Assembly: GCA_946187345.1 (NCBI GenBank)
Contig: CAMHQD010000002.1
Location: 1-64,000, forward strand
Source of the DNA: an uncultured Porphyromonadaceae bacterium
GTDB lineage: Bacteria > Bacteroidota > Bacteroidia > Bacteroidales > Muribaculaceae
Reading direction: 5' to 3'
DNA length: 64,000 nucleotides
Under the pieces are notes generated by a model, which saw only the letters and a program-made list of their open reading frames with translations, was not told the DNA's origin and searched no databases. The position numbers and the translations under genes were made by a program. Positions 44,764 through 54,591 of this stretch are shown here, piece after piece. Every line of letters starts with the position of its first letter. Position 1 is the stretch's first letter.

Positions 44764-45273
44764 TCATTTGCGTAGGCGGCGAGCCAAATCAAATAGTTCC
44801 TGTGAGAGGTGGCAATATCCGCCTGGATTCTTGTCAAGATAATCTTGATGGCGCTCGTCGGCCGCGACAAAATTGCGTAACGGTTCAACCTCTACAACGA
44901 TGGGACGATTATATCGTGCAGCGGTCTCATCAATCTTACGCTGAATAATTTCAAGGTCACTCGGGTCTATATAATAGATGCCTGTGCGGTAGCGCGTTCC
45001 CTCGTCCTCCCCCTGTTTATTGACGCTTGTCGGATCAATGGCTATCATAAAAATCCCCAATAACGAGTCAAGGCCAATTACCATAGGATTGTAGACGACG
45101 CGTACAGTTTCGGCATAGCCGGTCGCGTCAGTGTAAACTTCCTCATAAGTGGGGGCAATGATGTCGGAGTTGCCATTGGCGAAGCCGGTCGTTGTGTCAA
45201 CGACTCCATCCAGTTGTTTCATCAGATGCTCAACGCCCCAAAAGCATCCTCCGGCAAGATAAATCTCTTTCAT
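44764..45273 (-). CDS. msrA: Peptide methionine sulfoxide reductase A
   Basis: A 169-residue enzyme repairing methionine-S-sulfoxide in proteins. The active-site motif GCFWG is near the N-terminus (MKEIYLAGGCFWGVEHLM), and the family motif NPGGYCH is near the end. The ATG at 45273 is chosen because the longer frame has no family similarity. It sits between rlmH and the B3/B4 gene on the same strand. Confidence 0.95.
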   Translation of the reverse strand: MKEIYLAGGCFWGVEHLMKQLDGVVDTTTGFANGNSDIIAPTYEEVYTDATGYAETVRVVYNPMVIGLDSLLGIFMIAIDPTSVNKQGEDEGTRYRTGIYYIDPSDLEIIQRKIDETAARYNRPIVVEVEPLRNFVAADERHQDYLDKNPGGYCHLSQELFDLARRLRK

Positions 45274-45313
45274 ATTTGATGATTGTGAATAATGATTTGT
45301 AATTAATCTTGCA

Positions 45314-45787
45314 TTATTCATGATGATATGGCTCGTTGTTAAGAATTGTGAACGCACGATATAATTGTTCAATGAAGATTAGCCTTACCATCTCGTGGTT
45401 GAATGTCATGCGGCTGAGTGACAGTTGACTGTCGGCACGGTCGTAAAGTGCTTGAGAGAAGCCGTATGGTCCACCTATAACAAAAACGAGACGCCGCAGG
45501 CCGCTCGCCATGCGTTTCTGGAGTTGTGTGGCGAATTCGGTGCTGGTTGGCTGCCGGCCACGCTCATCAAGCAGAACAACACGATCGCCAGCCTCTATGA
45601 CTCGCAAGATGCGTTCACATTCGGCTACTTTCTGTTGGTCGCGGCTCATATTGCGATTATCCTTGATGTCTGCAATGATGTGCACATCCACTTGCGCATA
45701 ATGCTTCAATCGTGATAAGTAGTTGTCAATACACGACTTAACGGCTATATTGGCAGTCCGACCGACGGCAATAAGGAAAAATTTCAT
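45314..45787 (-). CDS. rlmH: 23S rRNA (pseudouridine1915-N3)-methyltransferase RlmH
   Basis: A 157-residue SPOUT-type methyltransferase that modifies helix 69 of 23S rRNA. Typical motifs are LLDERGRQPTSTEFA, FVIGGPYGF and LSRMTFNHEMVRLIFIEQLYRAFTI. It is the first of four minus-strand genes (rlmH-msrA-B3/B4-YrdC). Its promoter overlaps a 10-bp inverted repeat. Confidence 0.96.
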   Translation of the reverse strand: MKFFLIAVGRTANIAVKSCIDNYLSRLKHYAQVDVHIIADIKDNRNMSRDQQKVAECERILRVIEAGDRVVLLDERGRQPTSTEFATQLQKRMASGLRRLVFVIGGPYGFSQALYDRADSQLSLSRMTFNHEMVRLIFIEQLYRAFTILNNEPYHHE

Positions 45788-45792
45788 TAATT

Positions 45793-45820
45793 CACTAAAT
45801 TTGGTGCTGCAAATTTAGTG
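45793..45820. promoter_or_regulatory. 10-bp inverted repeat over the rlmH promoter (possible operator)
   Basis: CACTAAATTT (45793-45802) and AAATTTAGTG (45811-45820) are perfect reverse complements with an 8-base spacer. The minus-strand -7 box TAAATTTG for rlmH (45817-45810) lies inside the right arm. The plus-strand nadC -7 box begins 21 bases further on, so a bound protein could affect both units. Confidence 0.6.
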
Positions 45821-45840
45821 ATATTTCGGAAAAATTGCAC

Positions 45841-45848
45841 TAACTTTG
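45841..45848 (+). promoter_or_regulatory. -7 box for the nadC unit
   Basis: TAACTTTG at 45841-45848 matches TAnnTTTG and would give a leader of about 37 bases. The -33 element is unclear. Confidence 0.5.
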
Positions 45849-45891
45849 CAGAAAATTTGAACAAACTTTTTCTGAAAGTTACTATATTGCT

Positions 45892-46740
45892 ATGAAAACT
45901 CGAGACGAACTAATTGACGCTCTCATTGACCTCGCTTTTGCCGAAGACATCGGTGATGGCGATGCCACTACATTGTGTTGCATACCGGCAGATGCTATAG
46001 GTCGCCAACGATTGATTATCAAGGAAGAAGGCGTGCTGGCTGGCGTTGAGATAGCCAAGCGTGTTTTTAAACGTTTTGATCCCGATCTCCACTGCGAAGT
46101 GTTTATAACTGACGGTGCACGGGTCAAGCCCGGTGACATCGCTTTTGTGGTCACCGGTCGCGTCCGCTCATTGCTGCAGACAGAACGCTTGATGCTCAAC
46201 ATCATGCAGCGCATGAGTGGTGTGGCGACAACAACAGCGCGCTATCAAGCACGGCTTGAAGGATTAAAGACCCTTGTGCTTGACACCCGCAAGACCACGC
46301 CCGGAATGCGATTGCTTGAGAAAGAGGCTGTCGCCATTGGTGGCGGGCACAATCATCGTATCGGCTTGTTTGATATGATTTTGCTCAAGGATAATCATGT
46401 CGATTTTGCCGGTGGCATTGTGCCGGCAATCGAAGCCGCACATAGTTGGTGTCACGATAATCGCAAGAACTTGAAGATTGAGATTGAAGTGCGCGACTTC
46501 GATGAGTTACAGCAGGTTCTCAATCATGGAGGTGTTGACCGCGTCATGCTCGACAATTTCACTGTTGAGGACACTCGTCGTGCTGTTGAACTGATAGCAG
46601 GACGGGTTGAGACTGAATCGAGCGGTGGCATTACTATAGACACCTTGCGTGACTATGGTGAGTGTGGAGTTGACTATATTAGCGTTGGCGCGCTAACTCA
46701 CTCTGTCAAATCATTAGATATGAGTTTTAAGGCATTTTAA
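45892..46740 (+). CDS. nadC: Nicotinate-nucleotide pyrophosphorylase (carboxylating)
   Basis: A 282-residue enzyme converting quinolinate and PRPP to nicotinate mononucleotide in de novo NAD synthesis. Motifs: EDIGDGDATT near the start, QTERLMLNIMQRMSGVATTT, DTRKTTPGMRLLEKEAVAIGG and HNHRIGLFDMILLKDNH. Length is typical. nadA and nadB are not adjacent. It is followed by DUF4293 and nhaD genes on the same strand. Confidence 0.96.
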   Translation: MKTRDELIDALIDLAFAEDIGDGDATTLCCIPADAIGRQRLIIKEEGVLAGVEIAKRVFKRFDPDLHCEVFITDGARVKPGDIAFVVTGRVRSLLQTERLMLNIMQRMSGVATTTARYQARLEGLKTLVLDTRKTTPGMRLLEKEAVAIGGGHNHRIGLFDMILLKDNHVDFAGGIVPAIEAAHSWCHDNRKNLKIEIEVRDFDELQQVLNHGGVDRVMLDNFTVEDTRRAVELIAGRVETESSGGITIDTLRDYGECGVDYISVGALTHSVKSLDMSFKAF

Positions 46741-46783
46741 GCCCAATCCTATTCTTTAACCGTTTTTGAAATCGCATTGCGTT

Positions 46784-47194
46784 ATGGTACTTCAACGCAT
46801 TCAAACTGTTTACCTACTACTTGCGGCTACGCTGATGGCATTGCTCTTATTTTTGCCATCCGGCTCAAGTATTATCAACAACGCTTTCAACCTGCATATC
46901 GGCATTGTTAACGCGATTCTGGCAATCCTTGCTTTTATCCTCTGTGTCATAGCCACATTCAGTTACCGCAACCTTAGGCGTCAAGCCACTATCTGCGCCG
47001 TCACATTGCTCATTCAGTTATCTTTACTGGCCTTGATATGCAAGGATGCTTATCTCACTTATTCCAGCAATGATGGTGCTACGCCTTCGCCTTGGACGTT
47101 ATGCTTGCCAGCGGCTATTGTGCTCGTTTGGCTTGGCCGTCGTGGAGTAATTGCCGACAAAAAACTTATCGAAAGCGCTGACCGCATTCGTTGA
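46784..47194 (+). CDS. DUF4293 family membrane protein
   Basis: A 136-residue protein with four membrane segments, beginning MVLQRIQTVYLLLAATLMALLLF, the signature of DUF4293, a Bacteroidetes family of unknown role. The ATG at 46784 is preferred over an upstream TTG that would add a few unlikely residues. Confidence 0.85.
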   Translation: MVLQRIQTVYLLLAATLMALLLFLPSGSSIINNAFNLHIGIVNAILAILAFILCVIATFSYRNLRRQATICAVTLLIQLSLLALICKDAYLTYSSNDGATPSPWTLCLPAAIVLVWLGRRGVIADKKLIESADRIR

Positions 47195-47226
47195 TATATA
47201 AAAACGAAAAAACAGAAAACTGAGGT

Positions 47227-48555
47227 ATGATTACCGCAATGATTGTGATATTTGTCGCAGGCTATATTCTTATCGCTTGTGAGCATCCCATCAAGGTAAA
47301 CAAGGCGACGTTTGCCTTGATCATGTGTGCCTTGCTATGGACCATATATGCCACCATGAGTGGCGATAGCAGCCACGATGTTCACGAGCATGTCCTGTAT
47401 CAGCTTAGCGACACTTGCGAGATTCTATTTTTCCTTATCGGTGCCATGACTATTGTCGAAATCATAGACCGGTATGGCGGCTTCAACTTCATTACCGACC
47501 ACATCAAGGTCAACAACAAAGTGCACTTAATGTGGGCACTCTCCGCGTTGGCGTTCTTTATGAGCGCAGTGCTCGACAACATGACCACAACCATCATCAT
47601 GGTAATGATGTTGCGCCGATTGCTCAGCGACAAGGAGGAGCGATGGCTCTTTGCCGGCGTTATAGTTCTCGCGGCAAATAGTGGCGGCGCATGGTCGCCC
47701 ATCGGCGATGTCACTACCATTATGCTTTGGATGGCCGATAAGGTCACTACAATCAAACTCATCACCGCATTAATTGTGCCTTGCATTGTCTCCGTCATTG
47801 TGCCTGTATGGATCGCGAGCCGCTGGGTAAAAGAGGGCGAAATCATGACCGTTGAGCACCGTGAGGACACCAATCGCCTTGCCGCCGAGCATCCACATTT
47901 AAGCCGCTGGATACTCGTCTCAGGTGTCATATGCCTTGTTTTTGTGCCGATTTTCAAGACACTGACCGGGCTGCCTCCTTTCATGGGTATGCTCCTCTCC
48001 CTTGGCGTCATGTGGCTGCTCACCGAGATTGTAATCAAACTCCTCAAGATTGACAAGAAACTTGGCGGTCGTGTGTCGCAGTGCATACGCAATATTGATA
48101 TGACTACAATCATGTTCTTCCTCGGCATCCTCATGAGTGTTTCCGCACTCTCACAAGTCGGTATTCTTGGTGACATCGCTCGCATCATGAATGAGTCCAT
48201 TCATGAGCCGTACATCATAGCCAGTTCAATCGGCGTTTTGTCGTCCGTTGTAGATAATGTGCCGCTTGTGTCCGCCTGCATCAAAATGTTCTCTGACCCC
48301 GCCACTATCAGTTCCATGGATGCCGCTTACGCCCTATTCTTTACCGAAGACGGCCTCTTCTGGCATCTGCTCACCTTTACGGCCGGCGTTGGTGGTAGCC
48401 TGCTCATCATCGGTTCAGCTGCAGGAGTTGTAGCAATGGGTATCGAGAAAATAGAATTTTTCTGGTACCTCAAGCGCATCTCTTTAATCGCTTTCTTAGG
48501 TTATCTGGCGGGTATCGCAACTATTTGGATAGAACACGTTACAATCGGCATCTGA
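47227..48555 (+). CDS. nhaD: NhaD-type sodium/proton antiporter
   Basis: A 442-residue inner-membrane antiporter with about 12 membrane segments, helping keep sodium and pH balance. Features include the N-terminal HPIKVNKATFALIMCALLWTIY, the SAVLDNMTTTIIM and NSGGAWSPIGDVTTIMLW segments with likely ion-binding Asp residues, and a repeat-like second half with SSVVDNVPLVSA. It is the last gene of the nadC unit and is followed by a strong terminator. Confidence 0.93.
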   Translation: MITAMIVIFVAGYILIACEHPIKVNKATFALIMCALLWTIYATMSGDSSHDVHEHVLYQLSDTCEILFFLIGAMTIVEIIDRYGGFNFITDHIKVNNKVHLMWALSALAFFMSAVLDNMTTTIIMVMMLRRLLSDKEERWLFAGVIVLAANSGGAWSPIGDVTTIMLWMADKVTTIKLITALIVPCIVSVIVPVWIASRWVKEGEIMTVEHREDTNRLAAEHPHLSRWILVSGVICLVFVPIFKTLTGLPPFMGMLLSLGVMWLLTEIVIKLLKIDKKLGGRVSQCIRNIDMTTIMFFLGILMSVSALSQVGILGDIARIMNESIHEPYIIASSIGVLSSVVDNVPLVSACIKMFSDPATISSMDAAYALFFTEDGLFWHLLTFTAGVGGSLLIIGSAAGVVAMGIEKIEFFWYLKRISLIAFLGYLAGIATIWIEHVTIGI

Positions 48556-48577
48556 CGATTGTGTAAACTAATAGCAG

Positions 48578-48609
48578 AAAACGGGCGCGTGATGTCGTGT
48601 CCGTTTTTG
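48578..48609 (+). terminator. Intrinsic terminator after nhaD
   Basis: A 12-bp stem with two G-T pairs (48578-48589 with 48596-48607), a 6-base loop and a short T-run. It lies just downstream of the nhaD stop. Confidence 0.8.
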
Positions 48610-48640
48610 TCGCATTTAAGCACAAAAAATGTTAAATCAG

Positions 48641-48671
48641 TTGTGTGGTTGTTGTGAAAGTAGTAACTTTG
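48641..48671 (+). promoter_or_regulatory. ftsK promoter
   Basis: TTG at 48641-48643, a 20-base spacer and TAACTTTG at 48664-48671, 33 bases before the ATG. Confidence 0.7.
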
Positions 48672-48704
48672 AACCTAAATTCACAACCTGTATAGATTCT
48701 CAAT

Positions 48705-51299
48705 ATGGCTAAAGATATATTTAACTCCAACCCTGATATTTCTGGAGCACGACAGAGTGAAGAGAACAAGAATGAAGAACGTCGCAAGCAGGCGCAGCGC
48801 GACAGCCAGATGACCATATGGCAGCGCGTGGCCGCGTTCTTTACAAGTACCGCAGTGAGGTCAACCACAGGACTTGCGCTTGCGTTGTCGGGTATGTTTC
48901 TCGCCGTGTCTTTCATCTCTTTCTTTTTTACCGACATCGCCGACCAGAGCCGTGTCGATAACTACACAGTGCTTGAGAATGCTGCGGAGCCGGACCAGAT
49001 TGAGAATGCCGGTGCCGCACTGGGCGCATGGTTAGCGCGTTTCTTCATCGCCGATGGTGTCGGCTTGGCAGCCTTTGTGCTCGTTGTATGGAGCATTGTG
49101 GTTGGATACAGAATGATGCGTGGGCGAGATAAGATACATTTCTTCCATTACTCGATGGTCGCCTTCATCAGCATCGTGGTTTGGTCCGTCATTATCGGAG
49201 CAGTCACATTTGGCATCGGCAATGGCACTTTCCCATGGGGTGGCTATTTCGGTTTCTTTGTGAATAAATGGCTTTATGGACTTGTAAAGTGGTTCGGCAT
49301 GATCGCCATCAATGTTCTGTTGTTTGTCATTTGGGTATATGTGTGTTCTAAGATGTTGCTTAGCCTGCGTGACCGCATGAAAGGTATCATTGACCGGCAT
49401 AGGACAACCGATGGCGATTCGCCAGACGATGACAACGAGCGTGGAGACGACTACATTGACGCCGATGATGAGGCCCCCACAACACATCCTGACAAGCCTC
49501 ACTCAGATAAATTCCAAAGCGCAATACCAAAGTCTGATGCAAATGTAGAACCTCAAACGTCACCTGTGGTGGACCCTCGGAAGGAGTCGGCGACACACAA
49601 TGAGGCCGCCGACGACAACATTGATAAACAACAGTCAAAAAAGCGCCCCCGTATGTCATCAAAACCTGTTGCCGATGGTGGCGCCACGACCGGTGAACCC
49701 GAGATGGAGCACGGTAAGATGGCCGACATTGTGACCGCTCGCAAGCCGACCAATCCCGGTGACCCGACAGGCGAATACATACACTACAAATTTCCCACTC
49801 TTGACCTGCTTGCCGACCGTACCATCAACACAAATAGTGTTGACATCGAGGAGCAAGAAGATAATAAACAGCGCATTATCGCCACTCTTGGTAATTATGG
49901 CATTGCTATCAAGAGCATTGAGGTGCATGTAGGCCCGACTGTCACACTATTTGAGATAGTGCCGGAGGACGGCACGCGCATCAGCAAAATACGTGGGTTG
50001 GAAGACGATATAGCACTCAGCCTCAAGGCTATTGGCATACGCATTATAGCCCCAATGCCGGGACGCGGCACCATAGGTATTGAAATCCCCAATCGCGATC
50101 CGCAAGTGGTGCCCATGCGTCAAGTGCTTGCAAGCAAGGCCTTCCAGGAGAGTAAGGCAAAATTGCCCATGTGCTTGGGATGCACAGTGAGCAACGAGGT
50201 GTTTGTCGCTGACCTTACCAAGATGCCGCACCTGCTGGTTGCCGGCGCAACCGGCAAGGGCAAGAGTGTAGGCCTTAACGCAATCATCACTTCATTGCTC
50301 TACAAGAAAGGTCCCAGCGAACTCAAACTCGTGCTGGTTGACCCCAAGCGTGTTGAGTTCAGCATCTATGCCGGCATAGAAAAATATTTCTTGGCGAAGG
50401 CACCCGGCGAAGACAGGGCTATCATCACCGATACTGACCGCGTGGTGCACACACTCAATTGCCTCGTGCAAGAGATGGAGAACCGATATGAAGTCCTTGA
50501 ACAAGTGCATGTGCGCAACGTGCAGGACTACAATGACAAGTGGCGACGAGAGTTGCGTGAGGTGCGTGACGAGCATGGTGACAAAGTCTATCACTTCATG
50601 CCATATATTGTGGCTGTGGTTGACGAGTTCAGCGACATGATTATGACCAGTGGCAAGGAAGTGGAGACTCCTATCGTGCGCATCGCGCAAAAGGCGCGTG
50701 CCGTGGGCATCCACATGATTATCGCCACACAGCGTCCGTCGGCTCAGGTCATCACCGGCCTGATTAAAGCGAACTTTCCTGGACGAGTGGCCTTTGCCGT
50801 TACCGCGCTTGTTGATAGCCGTATCATTCTGGATACCGGCGGCGCACAGCGGTTGATTGGACGAGGTGATATGCTTTTCCAGGTTGACGGAGAGACCACA
50901 CGCCTGCAGTGCCCGTTTGTTGACACTCCCGAGGTGGAAAAAATATGCGAGTTTATCAAAGAGCAGGAGGATGCCGACAAGAACATCTACCACGAGCAGA
51001 CGTTTGAGTTGCCTGAGTATGTGGGCGGAACGGACAGTGCCGGAGGCAACGGCGAGCCAGTTAATGTGCGTGACCGGGACCCGCTCTTTGATCAGGCTCT
51101 TGACCTTGTGTTGCGTGGCGATACGGCGAGCACGTCGTCGTTGCAGCGTGCTCTGCAGGTGGGATTTGCCCGCGCCGGTCGCATTATGGACCAGATGGAA
51201 GCATTGGGCATCGTGGGCCCGGCAACCGGAGGCAAACCGCGCAAAGTGCTAATCCAGTCGCGTATGGACGTTGACCAGATGCTCGCCGCGCTTGGCTAA
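48705..51299 (+). CDS. ftsK: DNA translocase FtsK/SpoIIIE
   Basis: An 864-residue septal DNA pump that clears and aligns chromosome termini at division. Four membrane segments (about 50-225) are followed by a charged, Pro-rich linker (about 235-345). The RecA-like motor has Walker A GATGKGKS (near 510) and Walker B IVAVVDEFSD, and the C-terminal gamma domain is a winged helix (about 800-864, with SSLQRALQVGFARAGRIMDQ) that would read KOPS-like polarity sequences. It leads a unit with an lptF/G-like gene and ribBA. Confidence 0.96.
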   Translation: MAKDIFNSNPDISGARQSEENKNEERRKQAQRDSQMTIWQRVAAFFTSTAVRSTTGLALALSGMFLAVSFISFFFTDIADQSRVDNYTVLENAAEPDQIENAGAALGAWLARFFIADGVGLAAFVLVVWSIVVGYRMMRGRDKIHFFHYSMVAFISIVVWSVIIGAVTFGIGNGTFPWGGYFGFFVNKWLYGLVKWFGMIAINVLLFVIWVYVCSKMLLSLRDRMKGIIDRHRTTDGDSPDDDNERGDDYIDADDEAPTTHPDKPHSDKFQSAIPKSDANVEPQTSPVVDPRKESATHNEAADDNIDKQQSKKRPRMSSKPVADGGATTGEPEMEHGKMADIVTARKPTNPGDPTGEYIHYKFPTLDLLADRTINTNSVDIEEQEDNKQRIIATLGNYGIAIKSIEVHVGPTVTLFEIVPEDGTRISKIRGLEDDIALSLKAIGIRIIAPMPGRGTIGIEIPNRDPQVVPMRQVLASKAFQESKAKLPMCLGCTVSNEVFVADLTKMPHLLVAGATGKGKSVGLNAIITSLLYKKGPSELKLVLVDPKRVEFSIYAGIEKYFLAKAPGEDRAIITDTDRVVHTLNCLVQEMENRYEVLEQVHVRNVQDYNDKWRRELREVRDEHGDKVYHFMPYIVAVVDEFSDMIMTSGKEVETPIVRIAQKARAVGIHMIIATQRPSAQVITGLIKANFPGRVAFAVTALVDSRIILDTGGAQRLIGRGDMLFQVDGETTRLQCPFVDTPEVEKICEFIKEQEDADKNIYHEQTFELPEYVGGTDSAGGNGEPVNVRDRDPLFDQALDLVLRGDTASTSSLQRALQVGFARAGRIMDQMEALGIVGPATGGKPRKVLIQSRMDVDQMLAALG

Positions 51300-51327
51300 A
51301 TTGTGAATTGTGCATCAAAGAATTAAA

Positions 51328-53289
51328 ATGCCACGCATCAAACGACTATACACCTTCATGCTGCAGACATTCTTGCCGCAGTTCATGATGACATTCTTCA
51401 TCTGCCTCTTCATCGTGATGATGCAGTTTGTGTGGAAGTACATCGATGAGTTGGTTGGTAAGGGTTTGAGTATCGGCTTGCTCGCTGAATTGTTTTTCTA
51501 TGCGGCAATGACGATGGTGCCACTTGCGCTGCCATTGTCTGTATTGTTGGCATCGCTGATGACATTCGGTAACCTCGGCGAGCACGTGGAACTCACCGCA
51601 TTGAAGTCGAGCGGAATTTCACTGATTAAAGTGATGAAACCATTGGTGTGGCTTATGGTCGTTGTGGCTGTGATAGCATTTTTCTTTCAGAACGATATTG
51701 GCCCCAAAGTGCAGGTGAAGATGTGGACGTTGATGTTCTCAATGCGTCAAAAATCACCTACGATAGATATTCCCGAAGGGACTGTGTACACCCAAATCCC
51801 CGGTTACAACCTATATGTGAAACAAAAGGATGAGCAGACCAATATGCTCTATGGCGTGTTAATTTATGACGTCAGTGGAGGTGGTACAACATATCCTCGC
51901 ATTGTCGCCGCCGATAGTGGAAGCCTGTCCATGACGCCAGACAAGCAGCACTTGCTGCTCAATCTGTATCATGGCAACTGGTATGAGGATATGGGCTCCG
52001 GAAGTGGCGCTGGTGGCATGAAAGGCCCGTTATATCGCCGAGAGACATTCCATGACAAGGAAATTGTGGTCAGTTATGACGCGACATTCACGCGCATGGA
52101 TGATGAGGCGATGAAGCAGCAATACGTTGGCAAGAACATTGTCGAGTTGCAGCAGACCATTGATAGCGTGAACCGTCGCATTGACAGCATTGGAGGCGAG
52201 ATCAGCAATGAACTTCACCGTCAGCGCATCTGTGGTGTGCCGTTGCGACGACCGGTGTTCCGCGACAGTGTTGTAGATGACGAGCCATTACCGCCTGTGC
52301 CCGCGATGCCATACGCAACGCTCGACACACTGCTTGCCAAGTCGTCGCCGACGGCGCGCCGATCAGTAATGACCCACGCCGTGTCAATGGCAAGATCTAT
52401 GCTGGGCGAGAGTGAATTCCGTGGTTATGTTATCAACGATGATAGTTTCGTCGCTCGACGCCACAACATCGAGTGGCACAAGAAATTCACGCTCTCGCTT
52501 GCCTGCCTCATCTTCTTCTTTATCGGTGCGCCACTTGGAGCTATTATCCGCAAGGGTGGTTTGGGTATGCCGATTGTGATGTCTGTTATTTTATTTGTAA
52601 TCTACTATATTATTGATAATACCGGCTATAAGTTGGCGCGTGAGGCCCGTTGGCCGGTGTGGCAGGGAGTATGGTTAAGTTCGGCGGTACTTGCGCCGTT
52701 AGGCGCTTTCTTGACCTACAAGGCAGTCAATGACAGTGCGGTGCTTGATGCCGACACTTACATCAAGTGGTGGCGAAAGATAACAGGTATGTCTCGTGTG
52801 CGCAAACTTGAGCTCAAGGAGGTTATTATTAACGAGGTGGACATAACTGAAGCGGTGAGTCGAGTCCATGCGTTTGATACACGATGCGATGAATTCCTCT
52901 CATCCTTCGGCGACAAACCACAATCTTTTACCGCCTATTTTCGTGACGGATTTGATGCCGATCGTGTGACGGCCATCTCTCAAGAACTTGATACGCTTGT
53001 GGACTATTTGTCTAACTCACGTGACCAAATGGTTTTGGCTAAAGCGATGGACTATCCGTCGCTGCGCCAAGGATTGGTATCGCGGCCTGTGGAAAATAAC
53101 CGCTTGGCGATGCTGATAATGACTTTTGTGCCGGTGAGTGTGCCGGTTTATTTGCTTGGCCGTTACCATCAGCGAATGTTACTGCGCGAAGTGAGGCGTT
53201 GTCGCACTGTCAATAGCCAGATGCTCGCTGTGCTTCAAGGTGATTACAGCCGCGACATGGAGTATGACGTGACCGATGACAAGGATTAG
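51328..53289 (+). CDS. LptF/LptG-family permease with long C-terminal extension
   Basis: A 653-residue membrane protein of the YjgP/YjgQ family, which extracts lipopolysaccharide for transport to the outer membrane. N-terminal membrane segments follow RIKRLYTFMLQTFLPQF, a large periplasmic jellyroll lies at about 130-380, and three further segments lie at about 385-480. The last 170 residues (after about 480), including one more membrane segment (LAMLIMTFVPVSVPVYLLG), go beyond classical LptF/G; such extensions are common in Bacteroidetes. The ATG at 51328 is preferred over the GTG at 51310. Confidence 0.92.
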   Translation: MPRIKRLYTFMLQTFLPQFMMTFFICLFIVMMQFVWKYIDELVGKGLSIGLLAELFFYAAMTMVPLALPLSVLLASLMTFGNLGEHVELTALKSSGISLIKVMKPLVWLMVVVAVIAFFFQNDIGPKVQVKMWTLMFSMRQKSPTIDIPEGTVYTQIPGYNLYVKQKDEQTNMLYGVLIYDVSGGGTTYPRIVAADSGSLSMTPDKQHLLLNLYHGNWYEDMGSGSGAGGMKGPLYRRETFHDKEIVVSYDATFTRMDDEAMKQQYVGKNIVELQQTIDSVNRRIDSIGGEISNELHRQRICGVPLRRPVFRDSVVDDEPLPPVPAMPYATLDTLLAKSSPTARRSVMTHAVSMARSMLGESEFRGYVINDDSFVARRHNIEWHKKFTLSLACLIFFFIGAPLGAIIRKGGLGMPIVMSVILFVIYYIIDNTGYKLAREARWPVWQGVWLSSAVLAPLGAFLTYKAVNDSAVLDADTYIKWWRKITGMSRVRKLELKEVIINEVDITEAVSRVHAFDTRCDEFLSSFGDKPQSFTAYFRDGFDADRVTAISQELDTLVDYLSNSRDQMVLAKAMDYPSLRQGLVSRPVENNRLAMLIMTFVPVSVPVYLLGRYHQRMLLREVRRCRTVNSQMLAVLQGDYSRDMEYDVTDDKD

Positions 53290-53313
53290 AACTCAAATGA
53301 TAAAACAACATAT

Positions 53314-54513
53314 ATGAACACGATAGACGATGCTATAAAGCAACTGCAGCAAGGCAAGTTTGTGATTGTTGTAGATGATGAGGATCGCGAGAACGAGGGC
53401 GACTTTGTGATCGCGGCTCAGGATATCACCGAGGAACAGGTGAACTTTATGCTCAGTGAGGGCAGGGGAGTGCTATGTGTGCCTATGACAAGTGAGCGTT
53501 GTCGTCACTTGGGGCTGACCATGCAAGTTGAAGACAATACTTCTATGCTTGGTACACCATTCACCGTGACGGTTGACGCGTTGAAAGGTTGCACCACCGG
53601 TGTGTCGATGCACGACCGCGCAATGACCATCCGAGCCCTTGCGGATCCCACGTCCAAGGCCGAAGACTTCGGTCGTCCGGGTCACGTCAACCCGCTGCGG
53701 GCACAGGACTTGGGTGTGCTGAAGCGCAATGGCCACACCGAAGCGTCGGTCGACTTGATGCGGCTTGCCGGCAAGCAACCGGTCGCGGCGCTGATTGAGA
53801 TTATTAATTCAGACGGCACGATGGCGCGCATGCCGCAATTAGAGCAGATTGCCGAGCGTCACAATCTGCCAATAGTAAGTATAAAGGATTTGGTTTCATA
53901 TCGCTTACTTACGGAGCAGGTTGTTGAGCGTGGACCTGAAGTGGATATGCCGACAGCCTATGGGCATTTCCGCCTCATTCCATTTCGGCAGATTGACAAT
54001 GGCTTAGAGCACGTAGCGCTCATCAAAGGCCAATGGCAACCAGGCGAACCGTTGCTCGTTAGGGTACATTCGTCATGCGCCACAGGCGATATCTTCGGGT
54101 CCATGCGATGTGAGTGTGGTGAGCAGTTGCACAAAGCAATGCAAATGATAGAGGCCGAAGGACGTGGCGTGATTGTTTATATGAATCAGGAAGGCCGCGG
54201 CATCGGTTTAATGAATAAAATCAAAGCCTATAAACTGCAGGAAAACGGCTACGACACCGTTGATGCCAACCTTCATCTCGGTTTCAAGGCCGATGAGCGG
54301 GACTATGGCGTGGGCGCCAATATTCTGCGGCAACTTGGTGTGACTCGTATGCGGTTGATGACAAATAACCCCGTCAAACGTTTTGGCCTGCAGAGCTATG
54401 GCTTAACTATTGTTGAAAACATCCCGATAGAGGTGGAGCCTAACGAATACAACCGGTTCTATATGCACACCAAGAAAGCCCGTATGGGGCATGACCTCCA
54501 CCGCGTTGAGTAG
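53314..54513 (+). CDS. ribBA: Bifunctional 3,4-dihydroxy-2-butanone-4-phosphate synthase / GTP cyclohydrolase II
   Basis: A 399-residue fusion for the first steps of riboflavin synthesis. The RibB part (1-200) has [26 protein letters not shown] and [11 protein letters not shown]. The RibA part (205-399) has the zinc-binding Cys cluster in [21 protein letters not shown] and the catalytic NQEGRGIG. Only 24 bases separate it from the preceding gene, so there is no room for an FMN riboswitch. It is the end of the ftsK unit. Confidence 0.96.
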   Translation: MNTIDDAIKQLQQGKFVIVVDDEDRENEGDFVIAAQDITEEQVNFMLSEGRGVLCVPMTSERCRHLGLTMQVEDNTSMLGTPFTVTVDALKGCTTGVSMHDRAMTIRALADPTSKAEDFGRPGHVNPLRAQDLGVLKRNGHTEASVDLMRLAGKQPVAALIEIINSDGTMARMPQLEQIAERHNLPIVSIKDLVSYRLLTEQVVERGPEVDMPTAYGHFRLIPFRQIDNGLEHVALIKGQWQPGEPLLVRVHSSCATGDIFGSMRCECGEQLHKAMQMIEAEGRGVIVYMNQEGRGIGLMNKIKAYKLQENGYDTVDANLHLGFKADERDYGVGANILRQLGVTRMRLMTNNPVKRFGLQSYGLTIVENIPIEVEPNEYNRFYMHTKKARMGHDLHRVE

Positions 54514-54552
54514 GCCACTTGCCTCATAAATGATAAAGGCTGACTGTTACCG

Positions 54553-54591
54553 GCGGTGAGCGGAACTCATTCCACCCACCGCATTTTATTT
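54553..54591 (+). terminator. Terminator after ribBA
   Basis: GCGGTG (54553-54558) pairs with CACCGC (54577-54582), with an inner GGAA/TTCC pairing and ATTTTATTT after the stem. It lies between convergent ribBA and the beta-barrel gene. Confidence 0.65.

Noticed and set aside
53290..53313. Possible FMN riboswitch before ribBA
   Set aside because: Only 24 bases separate the genes, far too short for an FMN aptamer.
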